From Bagarius yarrelli (Eukaryota > Chordata > Actinopteri > Siluriformes > Sisoridae), in contig VCAZ01000014.1 in NCBI GenBank assembly GCA_005784505.1, positions 1,640,741 through 1,704,740 on the forward strand: a stretch of DNA of 64,000 nucleotides, given 5' to 3'. Within the stretch, counting starts at the first letter, position 1, and each line of letters starts with the position of its first letter. Below are positions 1-11,955 of the stretch, one piece after another. Made by a program: the position numbers and the translations under genes. The notes under the pieces were generated by a model. The model was not told the DNA's origin. It worked only from the letters and a program-made list of their open reading frames with translations, and did no database searches.

Positions 1-139
1 ATATTCAGTGTAATATAAATAAACCTGAATTGAATTAAATATATATATATATATATGTGTGTAGCATACTGCGTCAGTTCTGCTATCAGCTGATTGGGAG
101 AAAGCAACCTAACCCCTAACAGTTGATTGGGGCTAAGCA

Positions 140-290
140 TTTATTCCTTCATTCATCTTCTATACCCACTTATTCCCTAATTTGTGGTCACAGCGATCTG
201 CTGGAGTCTATCCCAGTCATCTCTGAAAGGGTGAAAGGCAGGAGGGGGACACCCAGGACAGGTCGCCAGTCCATCACAAGGCATTGCTAA
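140..290 (-). mobile_element. Long-body SINE-like repeat, 3' fragment
   Basis: Minus-orientation tail and end of body (cattcatcttctatacccac, gatctgctggagtctatccc, ccagtccatcaca), same family as 1095-1445. Confidence 0.65.
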
Positions 291-589
291 GAAATTAATT
301 AAAAAATCTTAAAGGGACCTTACTTAAACACAGCTCGTCTGCTTGTTTTTCTGCTTCTTCAGCATGCTATGTTAGAACTCACCTCCTTCACATCTTCTCC
401 TACTTTTGCTAAACTCTTGTTATTTTTGCAAGTCTGTTCTGGGGAAATTTGTGCTGCTGTCTTATTCGTAAACTGGAAAGGTCTCATAGAGCTCATGGAA
501 AGACAGGGAAATTAGAACAGAGCCTGAAAGTTTACATGAAAATACCCCACAGTATTTGTTTATATATAAATATATAGCTTATTTACATA

Positions 590-924
590 CAGGATGTCCC
601 ATAAGTTTTCATACATAGGGAAAATAAACCATATTTATTTCTATAATTTGCTCTACATGACTAACATTGTTTTAAAAACACATTTGGATGTGGTTCCTCC
701 ACTGCTGAAGAACAAGTATAAGTACAGCTGGAGTTCTGCTTGTAATGGTGTTGGTGATACATTCTTTGAGATGATTTATGTTTTGTATCGCTTCCTGATA
801 CACCATGGCTTTCAAATGCTCTCAAAGATAAAAATCAAGTGGGGTAAAATCAGGGGATCTGGGAAAATGGTTTTCATTAAAAAAGTTTCTTTTTCCTATG
901 TATGGAAATTTATGGGACACCCTG
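590..924 (-). mobile_element. Mariner/Tc1-superfamily deletion derivative, copy 1
   Basis: Ends are inverted repeats CAGGATGTCCCATAA...TTATGGGACACCCTG flanked by TA on both sides, the target duplication of this superfamily. The minus strand still reads a transposase C-terminus: a degenerate RSPDFTPLDFYLWEHLK catalytic-D motif followed by remnants of the tail. About 335 bp remain, so it cannot code for a working enzyme. Confidence 0.75.
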
Positions 925-1094
925 TATAGCTTATATCACACTGCTTTTTCTTTAGTTGCGTGAAATTAAAAAAAAAAAAAATCTCATTCTTTTTTGTCAA
1001 TCAGTCCATAAATTATTTTCACTAATTACAAAAAAACGTAAGTTTAATTGTAAGTCGAGGGTGGTCTGTATATTTATTCTTCACAACACACACA

Positions 1095-1445
1095 GACTTA
1101 GTGTTTAGCACTGTTGCCTCACAGCTAGAAGGTCCTAGGTTCAATTCCCCCTGCAGGGGTCTTTCGGTGTGGAGTTTGCATGTTCTCCCCGTGCTTGTGT
1201 GGGTTTACGCCAAATTCTCCGGTTTCCTCCCACAGTCCAAAAACATGTATGTTAGATTGATTGGTGATTCTAAATTACCCATAGGAGTGAGTGTGTGTGT
1301 GTCTGTGATGGACTGGTGACCTGTCAGGGGTGTATCCCTCCTGCCTTTCACAATTTCAGAGACAGCTGGGATAGACTCCAGCAGATCCCCGTGACCCTGA
1401 ATAAGGGAATAAGAGGGTATAGAAGACGAATGAATAAATGAACAA
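1095..1445 (+). mobile_element. tRNA-headed long-body SINE-like repeat, near-complete copy
   Basis: Starts with a tRNA-like head (cttagtgtttagcactgttg ... aggttcaattcc) followed by the body ggagtttgcatgttctccc, ggtttcctcccacagtccaa, gattggtgattctaaattac, gatggactggtgacctgtc and actccagcagatccccgtga, with an aatgaataaatgaa tail. Confidence 0.7.
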
Positions 1446-2445
1446 CACACTCATCAATGCTGTGCTACTGCATCTGACTTTAGATTAAAAATGACAAAAC
1501 TTTACAGCAAAAGACAGCAAGTCTTTATCCGCCCTGCAAAGTGAACAGAAGGTAATATCATATGTCAAGTCATAGAGGATTTGTTATCTTTAGCTTTGTG
1601 TTTGCCACCTACCCCAAAGCAAGAATACAGTAAAACTATAAAAAATGAATGCCAGAGTGTTACTGGGGAGTCGAACTTTTCCCATACTGAGAGGTGAATA
1701 TCGACACTGTAAATCCTTTTGTCCTTCATTCAACTCCTGAAAATCCTGTTTAATCTGATTATGCATGAATGAACGTGTGGAGAAAAGATCGAATTCTTAG
1801 CACTCTGTTTCATAGGATGAAATGAGGCTTTCGAATGACTGACTCATGAATCTCTCAGTATGAGTCATATGTCTGGATTTATCACCCAGTGTTTAGACTG
1901 TAGGTATGATTTATGTGTCAGTAAAATATGTTATAGAATAAAGAAATCTTATCGGGTTCTGAAAAAGGGGAAATTTCTGCATTTTCTACACACATACACA
2001 CAAATACACAAACACAAAGTCAGTTCAAGATCCATATACAGCATTCTAAGAGTTAAGAGTTGTTTTTAAAGCCAACAAATTAATTTAAGTTGACCAAAAA
2101 ACTATACATTGAAACCAGATTTATAAATTAAAAAAAAAAAAAGATTGAATGATAATTGGTTTAACGATATTTTCACGATATTTTAGCTTATTTTTTAATT
2201 ATCAAATATCGCTTTTGTAGTATCAGAGAAGGATAGAATTTTATTTTTAAAGCAAAAAGGCAAAAAATATTATAGGCCCAAACTGTCACGGAAACGCCTG
2301 GCTTTTCTACCAGTCACCAAGTACTAACCCCAAACACCTGCCTCGAATTCCCCCAATCTTCACACAGGTTCTTTGTCTGGAAAAAGGACTTACTCCTCCG
2401 ACCGCGCACGCTAACACGATGTTTCAGCGTTTCTTGCTCCAGCGT

Positions 2446-3235
2446 TCAATTCAATTTAATTTCATTTGTTTAGCACTTTTAGAGACATTGTCTGAAAGTG
2501 GCTTTACACAGAATGCAATCACAATAGAAAGTGTAAGTTTGTCCTGGAGGCGAGTTTGGCAAGGAAAAACTTTCTGAGGTGAAGTAGAAAGAAACCTTAA
2601 GAGGAACCAGACTCAAGAGGGAACCCATCTTCATCTGGGTGACAACACGTTATTGTTAATTACAGTTTATAGTAATTATCACGTGTAATGTAAACTGTAG
2701 CCTTGGGCCAGTGGAGCAGAGTGAGTCCCAAGCCCATCCTTGGGGAAACTAGTGGTCACTAGTGCTTCAGGATCCTCGCAGGGTTCTCACCTCTTCTCAC
2801 TGAAGGTCTACCAGTGCTGGCACAATCTCTGGATACCTCATAATGGGTATAAAAATGGAAACATGTGGTTAGAAATTAGCATAGCTGTTGTTTATAATAT
2901 AAGCAGGCACTGATAATGTGTCTTTAATCAGATATACTGGAGCATAATATTATGGGATAGGTTATGTGTATTCCTGAATAAATAAATATGTCTTTAATCT
3001 ATGTTTAAACTGGGAGACTGTGTCTGAAGGCCACAGACACAGTCAGGTAGGCCATTCCATAGTTTATGAGCTAAATATGAAAAAGCTTTACTTTCTTTTG
3101 TGGACTTTGCTATTCTGGGGACCACCAGAAGTTTGGAAGATTGAGATCTCAAGGAGCGTAATGGATTGTAGCGTGTTAAAATACCAGTTAGGTATGTGGG
3201 AGCCAACCCTTAAGTGCCTTATTCGTAATTAGCAA
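2446..3235 (-). mobile_element. L2-like LINE 3' fragment
   Basis: On the minus strand 3206-2994 reads a reverse-transcriptase ORF tail of the fish L2/CR1 type (LLVVPRIAKSTKESKAFSYL, then AHKLWNGLPD). It is followed by a 3' UTR with blocks repeated elsewhere here (gaggaaccagactcaag, gcgctt-like tail) and ends in a run of AAATTGAATTGAA. It appears inserted into another unclassified repeat whose flanks lie at about 2280-2445 and 3250-3500. Confidence 0.6.
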
Positions 3236-3521
3236 TATTTTTTAATCAACCTAATCTGTTCCGGGCATAGTTCTAGGATTCCAAGGTTTCCCGTGTTTCT
3301 TCTCTTACGCTCCTCAAGCTCCTGTTCTCCCCATTGCTCAGATCACTCCTGAGGTCTACGCCACGCTGGTAATCCCGCTCCCGCTGCCTGTTTTCTCTGT
3401 AAGACTCTAAAACTGCTCTCTGAGTGTTTACTTATAAACTTTTTTCTAATAAACTGGTCTGTTTGGTCCTTAACCTTCTGTGTTCTGAGTCTACATCCCA
3501 TAACACAAACACACACCTTCT

Positions 3522-3740
3522 TCTTCTTCTTCTTTCAGCTGTTCCCTTTTAGGGGTGGCCACAGCGAATCATCTGTCTCCACCTAACCCTATTCTCTACA
3601 TCCTCCTCATTCACACCCATTAATTTCATGTCCTCGTTTATCACTTCCATATACCTCCTCTTTGGTCTTCCTCTTTACCTTCTGCCTGGTAGCTTCATTT
3701 CTAACATCCTCATACCAATATATTCTCTCTGCTACAGAAT
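3522..3740 (-). mobile_element. RTE-like LINE 3' fragment, copy 1
   Basis: Minus-strand match, by eye, to the same LINE 3' end present at 7085-7990 and 16741-17075: cttcttcttcttc tail, agggg-tggccacag, then the complement of the RRMLEMKLPGRR region. Confidence 0.6.
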
Positions 3741-4309
3741 TGTTCCAGAATGCTCCTGGGGTTGTCTTGATATAAAAAAAAATGTTTTGACTTTAATCGA
3801 TATATATATTTTTGTTCAGCCTGAGTTTTTTTTTCAAGAACTTAATTTCAGCTTTAAGTTATCTTTTCATCTGCATCAATTGCATTCCTTCTCTAAATCC
3901 TCTAATAACATTAAAATAAATCTGACAAATGCCGTTGGACATTTTTATTAGCTTTTCTGCTACTAATCACCCGAGATGCCCCCTCCTTTTTTTTCTTATT
4001 CCCTCACATCTCATATCATTTTCTTTAGCTATCAAATTCCTAAAGCAGTGCTGTTTTGTTTCTAATCTGCGTCAACACTCAAAGCACGTTTGAGTAATTC
4101 GAGTATACAGGAAGTGTTTTTATGCATCATTTTTAATATCTCAAACCCGATCGTGTCGAAAGGGTGTGTTATTATACATTATCAAGCGATCTGACTTTAC
4201 TGCCAGCATCGGAGCCGGAAAACTCTCAAATCTATCATTCATTAAAAAAATGAAAAATGTTAGTAGTCATTTTTTTTTCTTAAATTTGTTCATAATATCT
4301 GATTGCCCC

Positions 4310-4670
4310 TGCCAGGGCTGAAGTACACAACTCAGACAGAAAGCTTGCTATAAAAGCAGATTAAATGCAATCTTCTGTTCTGCCCGAGCCAGACGGGTCC
4401 CATGCTGTGCTTCCTTTCTTTTCATCCGCCAGGTTGCTGTGATTCAGCGTCTTGTTCGACCTTGAGCTCCTGTCTCTCCGCTGCGGGCTCAGAGGGGGTC
4501 GATGACGTGTTCTGCGGCAGGTGGGCTGTAATTATGCCAACTTCTGGCTTGATGAGCTCCCCTGAGAAGAGACTCGGTCACTCTGATCCATTCTACTTGA
4601 TCAGGTCACTTGAACTGTGGGATTCAGAAGGAGTTCCAGCGAATTGCTAAAGCATTGGCAGATTTAAATA
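4310..4670. other. Non-repetitive GC-richer patch, possible conserved noncoding DNA
   Basis: Balanced-composition sequence with no repeat signature, in contrast to its AT-rich flanks. It opens an 82-residue plus frame without recognisable protein features, no splice-supported extension and no homology I can name. It could be a regulatory element or simply unique sequence. Confidence 0.25.
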
Positions 4671-5044
4671 TCATTTATATGCGCTGGAATAGTCCAAGGT
4701 GACCTATATCGAAGTTAGGATATGATACTGAATTATCTGTGGCTTGGATGATGCATTATATGCTACATAATGACACTATGTACCTCAGTGTCTAGGAACA
4801 GTGATATTTTATTAACTGGAGGAATAAATCACTTACCAGTTAATCACAAATGAAGTCGAACACATGCGGCTTCACTGCAGTAGCTTTAGTACGGTGAATA
4901 AACTGGATTCTTTTCGATGTGGGATAATTTGTCTGACTTTTGTAAGTGCCGTTGGCCAACTTGGTAGCCCCGCCCATTTCCCTGCTACCTAAACAAAGCT
5001 GTAACTGTAAGTCAAAGTTTGTGGACTGTTGAACACTATCTATA

Positions 5045-5180
5045 CTATGCACTAGGAAAGTGATAGCACAGTTTGTTGGACTGCTAACTGGAAGATCAGG
5101 GTTCAATTCCCAGCACCATCAAGTTGCCATTGCTGGGCCACTAAGCAAGGCCCTTGACCCCTAATTACTCAGTTGCACCA
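5045..5180 (+). mobile_element. V-type tRNA-derived SINE copy (partial)
   Basis: Has the head gttggactgctaactggaag, B-box-like gggttcaattcccagcacc and gggccactaagcaaggccct, then loses the conserved 3' core. Confidence 0.6.
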
Positions 5181-5324
5181 TTGATTTTATGACATGTTTA
5201 GAGCTCAATCTTATAGCAATGGGTATCACAGGCATGATATATTAACACATCAATCATAACACTGATATTTCTTTCCTATAGTTCATCCAAGCAGCAGCAG
5301 CTCCAAAAGCAATGTTAAAAAACC

Positions 5325-5900
5325 TGTAGGCTGCATTCACACTGCATTTTTTGATGCCCAATTCCGATTTTTTGACTATATCCTTTTTTTATGATCCGAT
5401 AGCATCATCTTTCAAAACTGACCCGTATCGGATACCTGCATTTACACTATACACAGCAAAACAACTCGATGTAGATGTGCTGACCAGAAAAGAAGATAAA
5501 AGCAGTGAGATAATCAATGGACGCAATAAACAAAGACACAATGATTATTCCGTTTTTGGCTATCAGCACTTTATTTAAAGGACAGAAAAACAATGCTTCC
5601 TAGAGGTCGAAGCAAAAAGAGGAAAGTCCTTGTTACAGCCTGGGCAAATGTAGCATTCATCACTATATAGCATTCAATTTTGTCTTTTGTCTCTGTTGGT
5701 GTCCACCTGAGATGATGTCAAGCGCCACCGTTTCTTATTCAATGATGTCTGACTCGCATTGACAGGTGAAAATCTGATCTGTCTGCTTGTATGGCAGATG
5801 TAGAGTATTTATTCGATTTATGTCCGATTTATTTGCACATATGAACGAGGCCTAAAACCCATCTAAAAATATCGGAATCCATGTACTTTTTTTCTGCTTA
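5325..5900. repeat. Putative nonautonomous DNA element
   Basis: Begins gctgcattcacactgcattt and later carries catatgaacgaggcctaaaa and aatatcggaatccatgtact, a style seen in nonautonomous hAT-like fish elements. No clear ends or coding capacity. Confidence 0.25.
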
Positions 5901-6994
5901 CACGACCGTTGGTCATATCCCACCTGTACCACATTGGAGGTGTAATATGTAACTATGTGGCCATAGTCAGGTCTGGGCAACCCAGCGCTTCCATCCATTA
6001 TAATTAATATCAAAGTTCTCATTTATTTCTCCTGACTTCTGGTTGGCTTAATAAAGCAGTAAGGCAGACTTATCCTAAATAACCACCAATAAACATGAAA
6101 CCTGATAGGCTACAGTCTGGTATAAAGTCTGCACCCAATAGATTCAAAACACTGATACTTGAGGGGTTTATAGCCATAAATCTATTAGGTGATGACGTTT
6201 GTCAGTTTTGCTCATGCAAGTTTAAAAAATAGTAGTCACTGGGTTCTTCCAGTTCAGATGTTTTTCTGTGGACCCAACACACAACTGCAGTTTGAATGCA
6301 TGGCACGTCATTCCGCATGCCAGACAAAGAAAAAAGACTTTCCATGCCTAAAGTTTGGTTTTGTATATAACCATAAATAAGCATAATATTGCTTTTTCTG
6401 GTATCACAATCGTAGAAGCAGGAAGTGATGTGCTTTTGCTCTGCTTGGGGCACGTGGCGCGGGTAGCTTCTTGCTACACCTCGTGTTGAAGTTCAGTTAA
6501 AGCAGTCCATTCTATCATTCTTAACAGATGCAGGAAACTTTTCCAATCATACCTCAAGGGGCTTAAGGGGTAAAGACTCCAGATCAAAAAGCACTCAAAA
6601 ATATTAATATGCATCTTTATATTTCGAGACCAATTCTGTCTCTAGAAAAGACACCTTCAAGCATTAGACACTAAACTACATAATTACCAATGATGCCTGC
6701 AATCCACATTCTAAAATTAAGCTCTGTGTCACAAAGAACTGCACAGTTTCAGTTTAGAGATTTATCTTCTCTCCCTGGGGGACCAAAACATAGAATTTTC
6801 TCCTGTTTTGTTGTGCCCGTGTTTATTGTGTTCAGCATTGACAGAGTGGTTAATATGACGCTTAATCCTATGTTAATGTAAAAGTAGATGCTCGATAAAT
6901 TCTAGCGCTTTCCAAAATAAATGAGAATTTAAATCTATAGCTGTTTGGACTCTGTGGGATACAATGACCTGGGGTACGGCACTGGCGCTGGTAT

Positions 6995-6998
<4 letters not shown>

Positions 6999-7051
<53 letters not shown>
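6999..7051. repeat. (TA)n microsatellite
   Basis: About 25 TA units flanked by inverted CTGGTAT and ATACCAG, so the whole block can fold as one hairpin. Confidence 0.9.
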
Positions 7052-7053
<2 letters not shown>

Positions 7054-7084
7054 AGAATACTAGCATCACTTGGTGATTAGCTTT

Positions 7085-7990
7085 ATAAGCTATCAGAACA
7101 GTGAGAAAAGGTAAAGAAGGTACAGAAGTTTAAGTACTTGGGGTCGACAGTCCAGAGCAAAGGAGAGTGTGTGAAAGAGGTAAAGAAGCGACTACAGGCA
7201 GGTTGGAATGAGGGGAGAAACGTGTCAGGAGTAATGTATGACAGGAGAATATCAGCTAGAATCAAGAGGAAGGTGTAAAAGACAGTGGTGAGACCAGCTG
7301 TGATGGATGGTTTAGAGACAGTGGTTAGACCAGCTATGATGTATTGGTTTAGAGACCAGTTTGTGAGATCAGCTATGATGTATTTTTAGAGACAGTGGTG
7401 AGACCAGCTATGATGTATGGTTTAGAGACAGTGGTAAGACCAGCTATGATGTATGGTTTAGAGACAGTGGTGAGACCAGTTATGATGTATGGTTTAGAGA
7501 GAGTGGTGAGAACGCTATGATGTATGGTTTAGAGACAGTGGGGAGACCAGCTATGATGTACGGTTTAGAGACAGTGGTTAGACCAGCTATGATGTATGGT
7601 TTAGAGACGAGGGAGAGACAGATATGATGTATGGTTTAGAGACAGTGACAATGAGAAAGAGACGGTACTGGAAGTAGCAATATGTTGAGGTTTAAACAGG
7701 ACGAGTTCATCAGGGGGACGGCTCATGTTAGATGTTTTAAGGGAGAAAGTCAGGGAGTCCAGATTGAGGTGGTTTGGACAGTGAATATATTGGTATGAGG
7801 ATGTTAGAAATGAAGCTACCAGGCAGAAGGTAAAGAGGGAGACCAAAGAGGAGGTATATGGATGCGATAAATGAGGACATGAAGTTAGTAGGTGTGAGTG
7901 AAGGGGATGTAGAGAATAGGGTTAGGTGGAGACAGATGATTCACTCTGGCAACCCCTAAAAGGGAACAGCCAAAAGGAGAAGAAGAAGAT
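7085..7990 (+). mobile_element. RTE-like LINE 3' fragment with an internal tandem array
   Basis: Plus-strand remnants of a LINE ORF: KVQKFKYLGSTVQSKGECVK, a KRLQAGWNEGRNVSGVMYDR segment, then VVRPAMMYGLE, later RLRWFGH-like and LPGR-KRGRPKRRYMD pieces, and an agaagaagaag tail. Frame breaks are frequent. I assign it to the RTE group from the C-terminal motif style; another non-LTR clade is possible. Confidence 0.6.
7281..7640 (+). repeat. 36-bp tandem repeat, about 10 copies
   Basis: Unit gagacagtggtgagaccagc + tatgatgtatggttta, repeated about ten times with point changes and small indels. It derives from the LINE coding sequence around TVVRPAMMYGLE, so one unit equals exactly 12 codons. Confidence 0.85.
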
Positions 7991-8984
7991 CACACACACT
8001 TCAATGTGAAGTATCGCTAGTTTGCCTACTTACTAAGCATTTATTTCATGTCTATGTATTCCTGGTTAAGATCTATGCTCGGTCTAGTTTCCGATTACTG
8101 CCTTTGTGTTATGTATATAGTGTACATCTCTATCTAATCGCTATTTTTCTCAGACTGTTTCTTCATAGTGTGTTTCTTGAAGATTTTGGAGCGTTTATCT
8201 GCCCTTAAATTCACACAATCTAACTGTAAATTCTACATTAGGAGTCAATTAGGAATCAATTAGAAGAATGAATCAATCAATACAATTTATCCTATCCTCT
8301 TTTTTGACATTTAAAAACTAAATCTGAATTAACAATCAATCAACTAATCAATTATTAAATCAATTAATCCATAAATTAATCAAGCAATCAATAAATGTTA
8401 ATTAATGAGGCTTCTGTCTGATTTAAAAACCCAGTCAAATATATTTAATATTATAAGCAGTAGTAGTAATAGTACAGAAAACCCATGTACTGTACACGTA
8501 CTTTGCACAATGACAATAAAGTTGAATGTAATCTAATCTAATCTTAATCGATATAGGTATATATCCCCACCTATGCAGTATCTATTACATGCATGCTAGC
8601 TTCCTGATTAGCAATAATCTTTTTCTTCAAGAGTAATAGTTTCACTCTTTTTCTTTACTTTCCCAGCAGGGAGGACACAGCAGGGTTTTTCTCAGATGTA
8701 ATGATAATACAGGGGATTCATACAGTACTAACCGTTATGTAATATGGAAAAGTCGCAACAAGGTCACTTGAACTAATTACTATCCAAACGAGTGCACGAC
8801 TGGGCTGAGCCAAAACAACCACCAAGTGGTTTTAGATACACTGTTGACACGTTTACTTCAGGCGTGTGAAATATAAAATATTTTTCATCAATTTGTGTTG
8901 CGCAGTTATAGCATAATTTGAAACACTGTAAGTCAGTACAGTGAGAATTGTACATCCTCTCCAAGATATAATGACAACTCGAAC

Positions 8985-9890
8985 ATTCAGCTCCCTATAC
9001 AGATTTTCTAATGGATTAAAGGATTTTCCATGGGATTAAATTTCTATGAGACAAGGCCACTCCAGGACCTTAATGTGTTTCTTCTTTAGCCACTCCTTTG
9101 TTGCTTTGGCCGTGTGTTTTGAGTCATTGTCATGCTAGAACATCCATCCACAACCCATTTTCAATGCCCTGACTCCATCTATCAACCCTTTGATGTGGTG
9201 AAGTTCTCCTGTCTCCTTAGCAACAAAACACCCCCAAAGCATAATGTTTCCACCTCCATGTTTGACGGCAGGGATTGATTTGTTGGGGATTGATTTTGGT
9301 CTCATCAGACCACAACACTTTCACCCAGTTCTTCTCTGAATCATTCAGATGTTCATTGGTAAACTTCAGATGGGTCTCTACATGTGCTTTATTGAGCAGG
9401 GGGACCTTGTGGACACTGCAAGAATTCGGTCATTCATAACGTAGTGTGTTCTTTGTGATTTTCTTGGTCCCATCTGCCCTGAGATCATTTTCAAGATCCT
9501 CCTGTATAGTTCCTGGCTGATTCCTCACCGTTCTCATGATCATTTGAACTCCACGAGGTAAGATCTTACATGGAGCCCCAGACCGAGGGACAGTTATTTT
9601 GTGTTCATTTTGTTTCGTTACATTCTTACCAAGCTGCTTGCCGATGGTTATTCCAGCCTTGTGTAGGTCTACAATCTTGTTCCTGACATCTTCGGACAGC
9701 TCTTTGGTCTTGGCCATGATGGAGAGTTTGGAATCTGATTGATTGTTTGCTATTGTGGACAGACATCTGTTATACATGTAATGAGCTGAGATTAGGAGCA
9801 CTAACTTTAAGAGAGTCCCTTTAAGAGACCCAGTGGTCCTAATCTCAGCTCGTTAGCTGTATAAAAGACACGTGGGGGCCAGAATTCTTG
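8985..9890 (-). mobile_element. Degenerate Tc1-like transposon
   Basis: On the minus strand a Tc1-type transposase begins at 9717 (MAKTKELSEDVRNKIVDLHK) with a paired-like DNA-binding region and a GAPCKILPRGV linker. After about 9430 the frame is broken; decayed pieces of the catalytic part (a D-N-D box before SKHTAKATKEWL, and VLEWPC) continue to about 9040. The upstream flank holds the usual leader, ending near the CTCAGCTCGTTAGCTGTATAAAAGACACGTGGG-like block. Confidence 0.8.
9040..9717 (-). pseudogene. Tc1-like transposase pseudogene
   Basis: N-terminal third is open (9717 to 9430) but has a deletion after the HKAGIT segment, and the rest carries frame breaks and stops, including one just before the second catalytic Asp block. 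It cannot make a complete DDE enzyme. Confidence 0.75.
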
Positions 9891-11155
9891 CAAAAACCAC
9901 CCAATCAAAACAATCTAACCATAAATTCATAATTTTATTGATCGACTTTGTTGAATATTTTGAAGCTTTTATATTTCTTCAAGAACCACACAACAACTTA
10001 AAAAATTCCTCCACTTAAAAAAGTAGTTCATCTTTCTGAACAGCTCTCGCACCTTCAACCAAAAACTACAAAAGTGCGTTCTACATGAACAAATCGTAGA
10101 TATTTCAGTATCAATATTTGTTTTTCTTTGGAGATTTTAATAAAAGCTTAACAATGGAAACGATTAGGACTTCACAGCTTTAACAACTCCTCGAAATCCT
10201 GCTCCCACGGCTAATTTTCACTTCTTGGAAAGAATTAGAGACAGGTTTCGATTATCTATAATGAGAAAAAGAAAGGACAAAGACAAAGAAGAATGTTGAA
10301 CAGCAGTGACTTTTGTTGTGTCTAAAGAGACGCTTAAGAATTTAAATCCCTTTAAAAATACATTTACAAATTTATAATAATAAAAAGCAATCACTTTAAA
10401 TGAAATAATTATGTTTAATATTCATGCATATCATTTTTATTCTGAATCAATAGTCACTGTTACACATACTACACAAATAATACACAAATGGATTAACATT
10501 AATTAAGCGGTATGTGGTATTGCTTCTTAACTTGTTCCTTAAGGGGACAAGTTAACTGTGAGACATTTTAAACATCAGGATGTGGTCAACATGCTGGACA
10601 CTAAAGATGAGCGAGTCAAATAACCCGATTCTTTAAATGACTCAGGATTCACAAATCATTCTCGAAATAAATCCGATCAGTTGCTAAAGTTGCTAAAAAC
10701 AACATGGATAAATACAAATTAAAAATGACATCATTCAAAGTAGTCGTTAGCTAGTAACTGTAGGAACCAATAGCTGGCTAACTTTGATCCAAATCACGGG
10801 TACTGATTCATCCGATTCTTTTAAACTGTGGGATTCAGCGGATCCACCAGACTATGAAACAGCTGGATCTGAGGGAGTCAGTGTTAAACAACATGAGTCC
10901 AGGGATTCGGTGGATTCTAATGACTCCTTGAGTGCCCTCTAGTGGAACGATTATAGCAAAAGCAGTCCGAATGTCTACTGACTCAAGTGAATCATAGGAT
11001 TTGTGAGCCGTTCAGTGTAAATGGATTTGGATTGATCACCATAACTGGACATATAAACTTTACATGTACACAAAAGAGAACATTTGGAATTGGTGGACTG
11101 GTCAATCACCCGGTGAAGGAGCACAGTATCAGCATTGCGGCAATATTTTTTACTG

Positions 11156-11156
<1 letters not shown>
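9891..11156. other. Unannotated stretch
   Basis: AT-rich, with short direct similarities (gattcggtggattct, gggattcagcggatccacca) around 10600-10930 suggesting old tandem duplication. I see no gene. Confidence 0.4.

Positions 11157-11214
<58 letters not shown>
11157..11214. repeat. (CA)n microsatellite
   Basis: About 28 CA units. Predicted frames through it are artefacts. Confidence 0.95.
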
Positions 11215-11217
<3 letters not shown>

Positions 11218-11309
11218 CCATCACTATTTGGGCTAATGAGTCAAGGAGTGCTCCTGTGGTGGTGATTAAAATGGAGCAGCTCCTCCATTCAGATGTCACT
11301 CAGCAGCTT

Positions 11310-11955
11310 GACTTTCTCCTCTCTTTTTTCTTTTCTTTTTTTTTTTCTCTCTCCGTCTCTCTCTCTCATCTATAACAGCTTGAACGGCAGCCAAGTCCTT
11401 CATCATGGTCTTTTTATTAGAGGAGTGCTTTCTCTCGCTTTCTCTTTTTCTTTCTCTCTCTCTCTCTCTCGCTTTCTCTTTCTCTTTTTCTTTCTCTCTC
11501 TCTCTTTTACTCTCTATCACTCTCTCTTTTTCTTTCTCTCTCGCTCTCTCTCGCTTTCTCTTTCTTCTTTTCTTTCTCTCTTTCTCTTTTTCTTTCTCTC
11601 TCTCTCTTTTACTCTCTATCACTCTCTCTTTTTCTTTCTCTCTCGCTCTCTCTCTCTCTCTTTTATTTCTTTCTCTCTTTTTATTTTTCTCTTTTTCTCT
11701 CTCTCTCTTAATCACTCTATCACTCTCCCTCTCTCTTTCACACACGCACACATACACACACACACACACACTCTACCACTCTATCTCTGTTTTTATTTCT
11801 CTCTTTTATCTCTCTCTCTTTCTTTCTCTCTCACTCTTTCTCTATTTCTCGCTTTTCTCCCTCTCTCTATTTCTCTCTCACACACTTTCTCTCTCTCTTT
11901 CTCTTTCTTTTCTCTCTCCCCCTCTCTCTCTCTTTTCTTTCTCCTCGTTTCTCTC
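11310..11955. repeat. Polypyrimidine (TCTC/TTTC) tract
   Basis: About 640 bp of almost pure C/T on the plus strand with ctctctttttctttctctct higher-order units and a short CA insert near 11740-11770. It opens long low-complexity frames on both strands, which are not genes. Confidence 0.9.

Noticed and set aside
594..929. 111-aa plus-strand frame
   Set aside because: It is the antisense of a mariner-type remnant; the transposase sense is the minus strand.
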